A stretch of DNA of 64,000 nucleotides from Deltaproteobacteria bacterium UBA5205 (GCA_002412715.1 DHVP01000031.1:102224-166223), one strand, 5' to 3'. Shown: positions 53,470 through 62,792, numbered from the stretch's first letter. Notes: a model not told the origin generated them from the sequence alone. Numbers and translations are program-made.

Positions 53470-54849
53470 ATGTTTTCCGAGCTAACGCAGCCCCAAAAAA
53501 TCCTCATTATCGACGACGACAGGTCCGTCCGGCTTGTACTCTCGACGTTGTTGAAGAAGAACGGCTTCGTTCCCCTGCAGGCTTCCGGGGGTTCGGAGGG
53601 CATAGTCATGCTCAGAAATGAACGTCCTCACTGTGTTCTTCTTGACCTCAAAATGCCGGGGATGGACGGTATAGAAACGCTCCACGCTCTTAAAAAAGCG
53701 GATCAAGCTGTCCCCGTCATTATCGTAACCGGCTACGCCGACATTCCGACAGCGGTACAGACGATCAAGCTTGGTGCTTATGATTTTCTAACGAAACCAC
53801 CCCAAGTCGATAAACTGATACTTACAATAAAACGTGCCATCGAAGCCTATTCCCTCCGTCTGGCCCTCAATCAGCTCGACGATACCATGCTTGGTTCCCT
53901 GGAATCCCTTTTCGGCAGAAGCGATACGATGAAGAATGTTATCAATCAAATGCGCCAGGTATCCAAAACCGATTTCTCGGTTATCATACAGGGAGAAACG
54001 GGGACCGGGAAGTCCGTTGTTGCCCAAACTATACACGACCTGAGCAAGAGGGCCCGGAACACCTTTCAATCCGTTGACGTGGGAGTCATCCCTGAGAATC
54101 TTATTGAAAGTGAACTCTTCGGCCACGAAAAAGGAGCGTTTACGGGGGCAGACAGAAAGAAGATCGGGTTTTTTGAAATAGCTCACACAGGCACGCTTTT
54201 CATCGACGAGCTCGAAAACACCCCCCCGCTGCTTCAAAACAAGCTGTTGAGGGCCGTCGAAGAAAAGAGGATTTATCCCATAGGCAGTACAAAGCCCGTC
54301 AACGTCGATGTCCGCATCATCGCCGCATCGAACACGGACATCAAGAATGCCGTTCGGGAAAAGAAATTCCGCGAAGACCTTTTCTTCCGGCTCAGTGAAT
54401 ACATGATCACCATGCCCAGGCTCTGCGACAGACCTGGCGACATACCCTTTCTCGCTATGAAGCTCATGACCGCTGCGTCCATGGAGCTTGAAAAACAGAT
54501 GCGCGAACTCTCCCCGGAAGCGGCCGAACTCCTCATGGCATATTCATGGCCGGGCAACATTCGGGAATTAAAAAATGTGATCCGCCGGGCAGTGCTTACC
54601 TGCGAAGATGGCGTTATCAGACCGGATAATCTCGAATTCATCGTCGGCGATACCTCTGCCCGTCAGGACAGCACATCCTTCCTCATGCCACTCAAGCAGG
54701 TCGCATTGCAGGCAACCCGCGATGCCGAACGGGAGGTCATCAGGCGAGCTCTCACCATTACCGGAGGCAACAAATCCCGCGCCGCAAAACTCCTCGAAAT
54801 CGACTATAAAACGCTCCTGACCAAGATCAAGGGCTACAGGGTAACCTAG
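53470..54849 (+). CDS. Sigma-54-dependent response regulator (NtrC family)
   Basis: 459 residues. Receiver domain with IIDDDRS, phospho-Asp in VLLDLKMPGMDG and FLTKPP. AAA+ domain with GETGTGKS, GAFTGA (in HEKGAFTGADRKK) and the truncated Walker B TLFIDELEN. Fis-type HTH at the end (NKSRAAKLLEIDYKTLLTKI). It would be activated by a histidine kinase. The nearest is the hybrid kinase 1.2 kb downstream. Target promoters are not visible in the window. Confidence 0.95.
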   Translation: MFSELTQPQKILIIDDDRSVRLVLSTLLKKNGFVPLQASGGSEGIVMLRNERPHCVLLDLKMPGMDGIETLHALKKADQAVPVIIVTGYADIPTAVQTIKLGAYDFLTKPPQVDKLILTIKRAIEAYSLRLALNQLDDTMLGSLESLFGRSDTMKNVINQMRQVSKTDFSVIIQGETGTGKSVVAQTIHDLSKRARNTFQSVDVGVIPENLIESELFGHEKGAFTGADRKKIGFFEIAHTGTLFIDELENTPPLLQNKLLRAVEEKRIYPIGSTKPVNVDVRIIAASNTDIKNAVREKKFREDLFFRLSEYMITMPRLCDRPGDIPFLAMKLMTAASMELEKQMRELSPEAAELLMAYSWPGNIRELKNVIRRAVLTCEDGVIRPDNLEFIVGDTSARQDSTSFLMPLKQVALQATRDAEREVIRRALTITGGNKSRAAKLLEIDYKTLLTKIKGYRVT

Positions 54850-55081
54850 AAGACCCTTTCCCGTTTCAAGTTTCGGCTTTTTGGAACATTCCTTTATGTG
54901 ATCTTTAGTATGGAATTGATTCCATAGTTGTGGCGTTAGCTCCACAATATCCGCCCGCTTAATTTCATCATCATCAATGATATCAATATATTTTTCATTG
55001 GCACGGAACTTGCTATTTCAGTTATTAATGATTCGGAATCTTCACATATGCGGTACAGCAGACGAACCCGTGACCTCCACC

Positions 55082-55217
55082 GGCGAAGCCTCTTGCGCAC
55101 AGGGATTGGGGAACATCCCCGTTTCCCATCAAAAACTCGCCATTAGTATCGGAAAACAGGTAGATTGTGCCCCCCAAAGCGCCTACCGCATTTTCCCCCT
55201 GTCACAGAGGCTTCGCC
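55082..55217. repeat. 12-bp inverted repeat enclosing a possible structured element
   Basis: GGCGAAGCCTCT (55082-55093) is exactly complementary to AGAGGCTTCGCC (55206-55217). Inside, ACAGGG/CCCTGT can extend the stem and GGGGA-ACA-TCCCC and GGTAG/CTACC can form two hairpins. I cannot match it to a known riboswitch or small RNA. Confidence 0.5.
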
Positions 55218-55276
55218 ACCCCCCAATATATATTGCATCGTACTTTGGACGTTACCACAAACGTTTGGCAATTCAA

Positions 55277-55330
55277 GAGGAGGATGTTCCCGGCTCGAAC
55301 ATCCTTGATTTTTCAACGAACATCCTCCTC
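55277..55330 (+). promoter_or_regulatory. Terminator/alternative-hairpin pair (attenuator-like)
   Basis: AGGATGTTC (55281-55289) pairs perfectly with GAACATCCT (55297-55305) across a seven-base loop, followed by TGATTTTTC, a weak terminator. The same left arm, extended to GAGGAGGATGTTC (55277-55289), also pairs perfectly over 13 bp with GAACATCCTCCTC (55318-55330). The two structures exclude each other, as in attenuators. It is 44 bases before the next gene. Confidence 0.5.
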
Positions 55331-55373
55331 CGTCTTTCCGCATGAGAATGCCCGGAAAAGGAAATGAGCCATC

Positions 55374-56033
55374 GTGTTAACACAAACATATCTCAACATC
55401 CATGATCGGGCGTCTTACGGCAACCCGGCCAGCGTACTTGTCGCGGCCGATGACCCGATCATCCGGCAGGCTCTGGAGTCTTATCTCGGTTCCTGGGACT
55501 GTGAAACCGTTATCGTTTTCGATGACAAAGAACTCCTCCATCGTTTGGAACTGGAAAACCACCCCTCCCTCCTGATCATTGACGGCGCCATGGAGGGGAT
55601 GGACGCCGGTGCCGTATGCCGCCATATCCGCTTATCCTCTCACATGGTGCGGCCCTATATCATTCTTATTTCCCATGGCGGTGCCGGCGAAAGAATCATC
55701 TTCGACCCCGATTCAGGCCCCGACGATCTCCTGGACAGCCCTTTTACAAAGAGGGAGTTTCATGCCCGCGTTTCCGCGGGCATACGGATTATTGACCTCG
55801 AGACGGAATTGTCATCGCTTGTTCTGGATCTGCGACGGGCAACAAAGAGAATCCAGAAACTCAACGGTCTTTTGCCGATATGCTCCCATTGTAAGAAGAT
55901 TCGTGACGACCGGGGGTACTGGAACGAAGTTGAAAAGTATATCAGTGATCACTCCGACGCCGAATTCAGCCACGCAATTTGTCCTGGCTGTCTCCATCAA
56001 TACTATCCGGATGTGAACGATGAAAACCTGTGA
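55374..56033 (+). CDS. Divergent receiver protein with Cys-rich C-terminal segment
   Basis: 219 residues. The N-terminal part has a receiver fold (VLVAADDPI, phospho-Asp candidate in LLIIDGAMEG, ILISHG), but the conserved Lys of the K-P-F motif is absent (LLDSPFTKREF). A short coiled coil leads to LLPICSHCKKIRDDRGYW and HAICPGCLHQYYP, a four-Cys tail found on some bacterial response regulators that could bind zinc. Start is GTG. It overlaps the hybrid kinase gene by 14 bp. Confidence 0.83.
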   Translation: MLTQTYLNIHDRASYGNPASVLVAADDPIIRQALESYLGSWDCETVIVFDDKELLHRLELENHPSLLIIDGAMEGMDAGAVCRHIRLSSHMVRPYIILISHGGAGERIIFDPDSGPDDLLDSPFTKREFHARVSAGIRIIDLETELSSLVLDLRRATKRIQKLNGLLPICSHCKKIRDDRGYWNEVEKYISDHSDAEFSHAICPGCLHQYYPDVNDENL

Positions 56034-58323
56034 TAAAACCAGGAACGAGGCTGCGTCCCGGAACACGATTCCCGACGAACTGCTTGCGGAAACTGCACAG
56101 GCCCTGATCGATGCCACCGATGAACTCGTTGTTTTAACGACGGAAAACGGGAATATTCTCGCCCTGAACGATAGGTTTGCTCAAAGATACGAAACAAACG
56201 GCGACACGCTTATCGGATCCAGCGTCTATGACGTAATGACCGGGCATCTGGCGGGAAAGGTGAGAGATATGGTCGGCACGGTGCTGCGGGACGGAAAAGC
56301 GGCCCGATTCGAAGGAAGAGCGGAAGACCTGTGGCTTGAAGTCGTCTTGTATCCCATTCCCGACAGTCATGACACGACCCCCAAAGTAGCCATCTTCATG
56401 AAAGACATCACCAACGAGCATCGGTATGAGGAAGCCCTGCGGGAAAGCGAGAAGAAATACAGGCACATCGTTGACACTGCAAATGAAGGCATCTGTGTGG
56501 CTGACAGGGAGTTCAGGATCACCCTCTTCAACCGCCAGGCAGAGATAATGTTCGGGTACCGGGAAGAAGAGATGATCGGCAGGTCCCTTGATGACCTCAT
56601 ATACGAAGAAGATCGTGAAGACCACCGTCAAAAAGCGCACAGAAGATCTCTTGGAATATCGGATCAATACGAACGCCGCTTCCGCCAAAGAAATGGACAA
56701 CCCCTCTGGGTTATCGTTTCCGCAAGCCCCATTCTCAACGGCAAGAATCGTTTCAGCGGTTCCATATCCCTTTTTACGGACATCACCCGGCGTAAAAACG
56801 TCGAGGAGGCCGTCAAAGAATCAGAGGAACGATACAGGACGGCCATCGAACATTCCAATGACGGTGTCGTCATGGTCCACGACGATGTGTTCATTTACGT
56901 AAATCAGAGATTCGTTGATATGTTCGGCTATAATTCCGCCGACGAGATTATCGGCCGAAGCCAGGCGATGACCATACATCCTGAGGCAGCGGAACTCGTC
57001 GCGACGATGAACAGGAAGAGACAGTCGGGAGAGGACGTACCGGAACGCTATGACTTCAAGGGCATGCGAAAAGACGGCTCTACCATCCATGTTGAGGTCT
57101 CGGCGACAAAGACGCAGTATCGCGGCGAGACGGTCACTCTGGCTTACCTAAGGGACATAACGACCCGGAAGCAGATGGAGGACGAGCTGCTTAATTTCAG
57201 GAAGCTTGAGTCCATCGGTATCCTGGCGGGCGGCATCGCCCATGACTTCAATAATCTGCTTATGTCCATGCTCGGATACATCTCGCTTGCAAAGCTATAC
57301 CTTCAACCGGCGGAGTCAAAGGCTCGGGACAAGCTCACCGAAGCGGAAAAGACGATCGATAGAGCCAACGAACTGACAACTCAGCTTCTTACGTTCTCCA
57401 AGGGCGGAAGCCCCCTTAAGAAGAAGCTGCGCCTTCAACCGATTGTCCGCGAAGCCTCAAGGATGACCCTGTCCGGATCGCAGATCAAATGCAAGTATCA
57501 TATGCAGGAAAACCTTTGGGCCGTGTGGGCAGACGAAATACAGCTGCGCCAGGCCATTCATCAGCTTGTCCGCAATGCCAGGGAGGCAATGCCCGAAGAA
57601 GGATCTATCACAATTTCGGCCCTCAACAGGTCTCTTGAGCCTGTTGAGGGGGCGATCCTGCCCGCCGGTGATTACGTTGAACTGACGGTCTCAGATACGG
57701 GCAAGGGAATCTCCCGCGAACACCTATCCCAGGTTTTCGACCCTTATTTTACAACCAAGGACTTCGGGCCTCAAAAGGGTATGGGACTTGGCCTTGCCGT
57801 ATGCTATTCGATAATAAAGAAACACGGGGGTCAGATCGAGGTCGAATCGGAGATCGGTCAAGGTGCGACCTTCAGAATATACCTGCCGGCGGACAACGCC
57901 CAACCATCGAAAACGCCGCCGCCTCACGAAAAAACTCCAAAGAACGATGAGAAGCTTAGAATACTGATTGCCGATGATGAACAGTCGATTCTTCAGACCA
58001 CGTCAATGCTGCTCACCCATCTGGGCCACGATGTCGCCGGTGTCCCCGATGGCAGAGAGGCCATCGATCTCTATCGTCAGTCGAAAGAATCGGGTTCTCC
58101 CTTTGATATCGTCATCCTCGATCTCATCTCCCCGACCGGCCCGGACGGGGTGCAGATCCTCGAGGAACTCCTTCGCATAGATCCCGGCGTCCGTGCGGTG
58201 CTCTCGAGTGGATACTCCAACGATCCCCAGATAGTCAACCACAAAGAGCACGGCTTCAAGGGCGCTCTCCTCAAGCCCTACAGAATCGAAGACCTGAAAG
58301 AAGTGTTAAAGAAGGTAAGGTAA
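56020..58323 (+). CDS. PAS-containing hybrid histidine kinase
   Basis: 767 residues, no membrane helix seen, so cytoplasmic. Three PAS domains (about 25-135, 145-265, 270-385) precede the HisKA domain with GGIAHDFNNLLMSMLGY, a HATPase with DTGKGISREHL and GMGLGLAVCY, and a C-terminal receiver (about 645-765) with ILIADDEQ and VILDLISPTG. Its stop codon forms part of a long terminator-like hairpin. Possible partner of the divergent receiver it overlaps and of the nearby sigma-54 regulator. Confidence 0.94.
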   Translation: MKTCDKTRNEAASRNTIPDELLAETAQALIDATDELVVLTTENGNILALNDRFAQRYETNGDTLIGSSVYDVMTGHLAGKVRDMVGTVLRDGKAARFEGRAEDLWLEVVLYPIPDSHDTTPKVAIFMKDITNEHRYEEALRESEKKYRHIVDTANEGICVADREFRITLFNRQAEIMFGYREEEMIGRSLDDLIYEEDREDHRQKAHRRSLGISDQYERRFRQRNGQPLWVIVSASPILNGKNRFSGSISLFTDITRRKNVEEAVKESEERYRTAIEHSNDGVVMVHDDVFIYVNQRFVDMFGYNSADEIIGRSQAMTIHPEAAELVATMNRKRQSGEDVPERYDFKGMRKDGSTIHVEVSATKTQYRGETVTLAYLRDITTRKQMEDELLNFRKLESIGILAGGIAHDFNNLLMSMLGYISLAKLYLQPAESKARDKLTEAEKTIDRANELTTQLLTFSKGGSPLKKKLRLQPIVREASRMTLSGSQIKCKYHMQENLWAVWADEIQLRQAIHQLVRNAREAMPEEGSITISALNRSLEPVEGAILPAGDYVELTVSDTGKGISREHLSQVFDPYFTTKDFGPQKGMGLGLAVCYSIIKKHGGQIEVESEIGQGATFRIYLPADNAQPSKTPPPHEKTPKNDEKLRILIADDEQSILQTTSMLLTHLGHDVAGVPDGREAIDLYRQSKESGSPFDIVILDLISPTGPDGVQILEELLRIDPGVRAVLSSGYSNDPQIVNHKEHGFKGALLKPYRIEDLKEVLKKVR

Positions 58324-58389
58324 TAGGTGATGGGTAATGGGGAAAAACGAAGGGTCTTTCCTATAACCCATAACCTATTACCCATTACC
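58319..58389. terminator. Long bidirectional hairpin between converging genes
   Basis: A 23-base arm (58319-58341) pairs with 58367-58389 with only two mismatches and two G-T pairs. Each arm is itself a near-duplication of GGTAATGG/CCATTACC-type units. It ends the hybrid kinase (TAA lies inside) on the plus strand and cheB on the minus strand. Confidence 0.7.
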
Positions 58390-58393
58390 CGTC

Positions 58394-59464
58394 TTAATTA
58401 CTACTTTCCCTCATTACCACCCCGGCTATGTGGTCAAGGGGCGAGACGGTTTTTACCGCGCCCAGTTTGATGGCCTCCTTGGGCATGCCGAAAACGACGC
58501 AGGTTGCCTCATCCTGGGCGATAGTGTAGGCTCCCGCTTCTTTCATCTCAAGCATCCCCCTGGCACCATCGTCTCCCATGCCTGTCATGATGACAGCCAC
58601 GGCATTTTTCCCCGCATATCGGGCAGCGGACCTGAAGAGGACATCGACGGAAGGCCTGTGCCTCGATACCAACGGCCCGTCCTTCACCTCGACGTAATAT
58701 CTCGCACCGCTTCTCTTCAGAAGCGTGTGCTTGTTCCCCGGAGCGATGAGAACCCTTCCCCGGACCACCGTATCGTCATTTTGCGCTTCTTTAACGGATA
58801 CACGGCAAATCCCGTCGAGCCTCCTGGAGAAGGCTGCGGTGAAATGTTCCGGCATGTGCTGGACGATGACCATCCCCGGGGTGTCGAGCGGCAGGGCCTC
58901 AAGAAAGAGTTTCAGAGCTTCCGTCCCCCCCGTCGATGCCCCGACCACGACAACACGCTCCGTGGTCTGAATCATGGCGCGGGAAGACGGTTTTTCAAGG
59001 ATGGCGTCGGCCGTCAGTTTCGGTTCGACCTTTATAAGGGGTTTCTTTGACCGGCCCAGTCGGGCCCCGGCCGCGGCCTTTACTGTATCGCAGATGATCA
59101 TCCGTGATTCTTCGAGATACTGCTTCACACCCATGCGCGGTTTTTCGATGATATCCACCGCACCGTATTCGAGGGCCTTCAAGGCCGTCTCGGAGTTCTT
59201 CTCCGTGAGGCTCGAGCACATGACCACGGGGATGGGTTTCTGCATCATTATTTTGTGCAGGAAGGTAATACCATCCATCCTTGGCATTTCAACATCGAGT
59301 GTTATAACGTCGGGTGCCACGCGTCTCATGATGTCCGCGGCAACAAAAGGGTCCCGTGCCGAGCCCACGACTTCCATGGATGAATCTGATGAAATTATCT
59401 CTTCCAGAACTTGCCGCACCACTGCTGAATCGTCAACAATGAGGACCTTGGTTTTGGCCGCCAT
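58394..59464 (-). CDS. cheB: Chemotaxis methylesterase CheB
   Basis: 356 residues. The receiver domain (LIVDDSAVVRQVLEE, ITLDVEMPRMDG) is joined to the methylesterase with catalytic Ser in VVVGASTGGTEAL, His in QHMPEHFTAAF and Asp in MTGMGDDGARGML. It demethylates and deamidates chemoreceptors. The ATG at 59464 has GGAGGG four bases upstream; about 52 codons of open frame before it are non-family sequence. Confidence 0.96.
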   Translation of the reverse strand: MAAKTKVLIVDDSAVVRQVLEEIISSDSSMEVVGSARDPFVAADIMRRVAPDVITLDVEMPRMDGITFLHKIMMQKPIPVVMCSSLTEKNSETALKALEYGAVDIIEKPRMGVKQYLEESRMIICDTVKAAAGARLGRSKKPLIKVEPKLTADAILEKPSSRAMIQTTERVVVVGASTGGTEALKLFLEALPLDTPGMVIVQHMPEHFTAAFSRRLDGICRVSVKEAQNDDTVVRGRVLIAPGNKHTLLKRSGARYYVEVKDGPLVSRHRPSVDVLFRSAARYAGKNAVAVIMTGMGDDGARGMLEMKEAGAYTIAQDEATCVVFGMPKEAIKLGAVKTVSPLDHIAGVVMRESSN

Positions 59465-59493
59465 AAAACCCTCCGTTATTACCTGCTCCCGGG

Positions 59494-60402
59494 CTATTTT
59501 CTTCCCATGCCCACCTGTATCTTTCTGTATACTGTCGGTGCCGCCTGTTCGAGGGGAAGATCCATGCCGAAGAGCGTCTCCGAATGACCCATAAAAATGT
59601 ACCCGCCCGGCTTCATGCACTGACAGAATTTGTTCAGGAGCTTTTCCTGAATGACCTTATCAAAGTAGATGATCACATTTCTGCAAAAGATCACGTCGAT
59701 CTTTTCGCGAAACCCGAAGTCACCATCCATGAAATTGAGCCTGCGAAAGGAGACGCACGACCTTATTTCCGGAGCGATCCTCACGAGACCCGTCCCCGGA
59801 TTCCTGCTCCTTAAGAGAAACTTCCTCTTGATCTCGACAGGAACCGGCACTACCTTCTCTTCTTCATATATGGCCCGCTGGCCCTTTTCGAGAACCCGCC
59901 GGGAAATGTCCGTTGCAATGACCTGAAAAGGGATCGGCTGCACGCCATCGCCGTCCATGAAATTCTTTACGACCATCGCGATGGTATAAGGCTCTTCCCC
60001 GCTTGAACAACCGGCACTCCAGATAGTCAGCTTGTTTGCGGCGGAAACTTTCTCCCTTTTCATGAGGGCCGGCAGTACCCGGGAGGTGAGGAAGTCGAAA
60101 TGCACCGGTTCACGGAAAAAATCCGTCTTGTTCGTCGTCACCTCATCGATCATGTTGATCAGTTCGCCGTTTCGGCCCTCATCGCTGAAAAGGTATTCGC
60201 AGTAATCCTCAAAGGATCTCATACCCAGTTTGCGAAGCCTTTTCTGAAGCCTTCCTTCAAGCATGACCTTTTTGACGGGCGTGATCTTAATCCCTACTTC
60301 CGCGTGGATAAATCCGCTTAACTGTTCGAAGAGCTTGTTAGAAAGTCTTACGGAACCGTAGTCGGCGGCATGATCTCTTGAGCTGGCCGGATGTGCCGTC
60401 AT
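59494..60402 (-). CDS. cheR: Chemotaxis methyltransferase CheR
   Basis: 302 residues. The helical N-domain (RLSNKLFEQLSGFIHAEVG, then RLRKLGMRSFEDYC) precedes the SAM-binding domain with IWSAGCSSGEEPYTIAM and VIFCRNVIIYFD. It methylates receptor Glu residues. The ATG at 60402 fits the family length with AGGGGA upstream. cheB follows after 29 bp. Confidence 0.96.
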   Translation of the reverse strand: MTAHPASSRDHAADYGSVRLSNKLFEQLSGFIHAEVGIKITPVKKVMLEGRLQKRLRKLGMRSFEDYCEYLFSDEGRNGELINMIDEVTTNKTDFFREPVHFDFLTSRVLPALMKREKVSAANKLTIWSAGCSSGEEPYTIAMVVKNFMDGDGVQPIPFQVIATDISRRVLEKGQRAIYEEEKVVPVPVEIKRKFLLRSRNPGTGLVRIAPEIRSCVSFRRLNFMDGDFGFREKIDVIFCRNVIIYFDKVIQEKLLNKFCQCMKPGGYIFMGHSETLFGMDLPLEQAAPTVYRKIQVGMGRK

Positions 60403-60413
60403 GCACTCGTCCC

Positions 60414-60779
60414 CTAGCCAAGAACTTTTTTTACTACAGCCAGGAGCTGGTCCGGTTTGAAAGGTTTGACGATCCACCCCGTCGCACCAGCGCTCTTCCC
60501 CTCCTGTTTCTTGTTGTCCTGGGATTCCGTCGTCAGCATGATGATAGGAATGAACTTGTACTCCGACTTGGCCCGAACTTCCTTTATCAAGCCTATCCCG
60601 TCAAGGTTGGGCATGTTGAGGTCGGTTACGATCATATTAATCCCGGAACCGTTGAGCTTGGATAACGCGTCCTTCCCGTCGCTCGCCTCAACGGTCTCAT
60701 AGCCGGCGTTCTTGAGGGTAAAGCTGACCATCTGGCGTACACTGACGGAATCATCAACAGTCATGATACGTTTTGTCAC
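60414..60779 (-). CDS. CheY-like single-domain response regulator
   Basis: 121 residues, receiver only: MTVDDSVSVRQMV, phospho-Asp in MIVTDLNMPNLDG, MLTTES and WIVKPFKPDQL. This is the CheY type of delta-like bacteria. Start is GTG with AGGAGG upstream. It precedes cheR by 11 bp. Confidence 0.94.
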   Translation of the reverse strand: MTKRIMTVDDSVSVRQMVSFTLKNAGYETVEASDGKDALSKLNGSGINMIVTDLNMPNLDGIGLIKEVRAKSEYKFIPIIMLTTESQDNKKQEGKSAGATGWIVKPFKPDQLLAVVKKVLG

Positions 60780-60837
60780 CGCATACCTCCTCGTTCATCA
60801 AAACCTTGCTTTATTTTCATACTTACTGTGTACATCA

Positions 60838-62649
60838 TCAGAAGAGCTCCACGTTATCGCCAAGATCATCGGTGACGGTAATATCTTCCTCGACCGGGGG
60901 CGCGGGGACATTCTCCCTGCTCTTACCGGCAAAGGGAATAACATTGGACGCCACGCTCTCATGGATGATCCGTTCTCTTTGCATCGTATAGTTGTTTTCG
61001 ATATACTCCAGGGACAAGCCCCGGGCCTTTTCAAGTTCTTCCGGCGAAACGGTCTGTCTCGCCCATGTTATGACCTCATCGAAACGATGAGAAAGTCCGG
61101 CAACCTCACGGGCAAGATCTTTGTGGACGGTGATCTGGTCGATGGTGTCCTCGACGAGATCCGAAAGAGCGCGGCTGCCCCGTTCAATCTCCTTGACCAG
61201 ACCCACAACGTCGTCGTTCATCGTCTTGAGTTCCTCGAGAAGCCGTGAGAGTTCTTCGATGATATTAGCGCTGTCGGAGTCTTCTTCGTCTGTATGGCGG
61301 CCGGTGACCGCCTGAAGCCCTTCGGTGGCCGCGACCACCTTTCTCAAAAGCTCCGAAATTGTCGTCTTTTGTGAAGTAGCATCGATCGAAAGATGCCATA
61401 TTGCCTCGGCAATCACCCCGAGGGGTGCGCCTTCAATCCCCGTATGTGCCGATTTGACACGTGCGTTGACTGCGATGAGTTCTATCTCTTCCCCGATCTC
61501 TTCGATGTCGTCAACCAGGCCTGATATGGTGGACACGGCGGACGAAAGTTCCCTCATGGCGTCCAGAAATTCCCCTTCCGCCCGGGTACCGTCTTCGAGC
61601 TTGCCGATCACGGCTCCCGTTCCCGATTCAATATTCGAAAGAAAGGTGCTCGATATGAGATCCGTTCCCCCGGTGATCTTCTGGACATCATCAATGATCT
61701 TGAAGACGTTTGCGATGACGCCCCGGAGGTTGTCTACTATGGAATTCACCGCCCGGACGAACTTGTCCTGTGCATCGTTGAGCTGGGCCCTTTGCAGTTC
61801 ACAGGCTATGGCGGACTCAGCCAGGACTGCAGGTAAAGGCCCCGTATCGGTTTCACTGTCGGCCGGCTGAGTTTCGCTCACCAGTTTCTTCCCTGTCGCG
61901 TCCAGAACGTCCCTGATATGCTCGACCTGTTGACGCGTTATATCATGAAACTGCATGGACGTGACAACTTCGCCCACTTGTTTCGAGGTCGCGTTGAAGC
62001 GGTTGAGCATGGAGTCCGCCGCGCTGAAGGAGAGCTGATGCCTGCTCTCAAGAAGGGCAATACTGGACTTGATGTTTCCAAGCACTTCGTTGATGTAACC
62101 CTTGCTTTTCTCATTTATGTCGACAATCCTCGCGAGGGTTTCCCTCGCCAGGGACATAAGCAAGACCCTGTGGCGTTCGATACCGGCAGATTTGTCATGG
62201 ATGAGCGCCGAAAGTTGCTCCACATCGCCGGCTAGATTGATGAAATCACTCTCCATTTTTTTCAGCTGGGCGCTTTCAATCTTTGTAGATATACTGAGTA
62301 TCTTCAACGTTTTCACGATCTTGCGAAAGTTTGCCAGGGGATCCCCGACATGGGAGACAGCGACCAGCACATCCTTAAGGGCGGTCATCCCCGATTCGAA
62401 TTTGGCGTCCGATTTGCTGATGTGACTGTCCATACTCTCTAGGACATCGCGGAACCGGCCTATCGTTCCCTTCATGACCGAACTGTCGAGCATGCCCACC
62501 AGCGACGATGCCTGGCGTGAAATATTCTCCACCTCGACATAGACTTCGTTCAGACGGGAACCGATGAAGAGGAATTGTTCCTCAGTCCCGGGAATCAGTT
62601 TGCTCACCAGGTTTGTGAGGCCTGCAACCTCACTTCTGATATCGTTCAT
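60838..62649 (-). CDS. Soluble MCP-like coiled-coil signalling protein with two degenerate hairpin tips
   Basis: 603 residues, almost wholly helical, with no membrane helix or ligand domain. Two segments resemble the receptor hairpin tip: LKILSISTKIESAQLKKMES (about 115-134), and ELIAVNARVKSAHTGIEGAP further on, each standing where receptors have INxxIExAxAGExGRGF. Key CheA/CheW contact residues are altered. SMQFHDITRQQVEHIRDVL between them recalls the helix seen in CheZ and some receptor-like proteins. It may be a cytoplasmic chemoreceptor relative or an adaptor. It lies between the cheX terminator and cheY-cheR-cheB. Confidence 0.7.
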   Translation of the reverse strand: MNDIRSEVAGLTNLVSKLIPGTEEQFLFIGSRLNEVYVEVENISRQASSLVGMLDSSVMKGTIGRFRDVLESMDSHISKSDAKFESGMTALKDVLVAVSHVGDPLANFRKIVKTLKILSISTKIESAQLKKMESDFINLAGDVEQLSALIHDKSAGIERHRVLLMSLARETLARIVDINEKSKGYINEVLGNIKSSIALLESRHQLSFSAADSMLNRFNATSKQVGEVVTSMQFHDITRQQVEHIRDVLDATGKKLVSETQPADSETDTGPLPAVLAESAIACELQRAQLNDAQDKFVRAVNSIVDNLRGVIANVFKIIDDVQKITGGTDLISSTFLSNIESGTGAVIGKLEDGTRAEGEFLDAMRELSSAVSTISGLVDDIEEIGEEIELIAVNARVKSAHTGIEGAPLGVIAEAIWHLSIDATSQKTTISELLRKVVAATEGLQAVTGRHTDEEDSDSANIIEELSRLLEELKTMNDDVVGLVKEIERGSRALSDLVEDTIDQITVHKDLAREVAGLSHRFDEVITWARQTVSPEELEKARGLSLEYIENNYTMQRERIIHESVASNVIPFAGKSRENVPAPPVEEDITVTDDLGDNVELF

Positions 62650-62792
62650 ATATCCAGGCCTTTCGTTGCCCCATTTTGACTCATGGTTTGCGAATAAACT
62701 TCCGTCTTTTTCATAAGATATTTCTCGCTCTTTCAGGGGATAACTTAAGGAATAAAGAGATGCTTCAGCGCTTCCGGTTTTACGTTTCAGGC

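Larger units (their letters stand above)
54850..55373. other. 520-bp non-coding leader region with inverted repeats
   Basis: No convincing gene. It contains a 12-bp inverted repeat enclosing about 110 bases, a terminator-like hairpin with a competing longer pairing, and on the minus strand an open stretch ending in a protein-like peptide without a start. It lies upstream of the receiver/hybrid-kinase pair and is the longest non-coding stretch of the right half. Confidence 0.6.

Noticed and set aside
55082..55110. Similarity of CGCACAGGG to the c-di-GMP-I riboswitch core
   Set aside because: The flanking order (CGAAGCC before rather than after) and the later GGUAGGUAGCGGGGUUACC-type half do not fit the consensus.
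54977..55345. 122-codon plus-strand frame in the leader before the receiver gene
   Set aside because: No ribosome site and no family features; it crosses both inverted repeats, which would be odd in a real gene.
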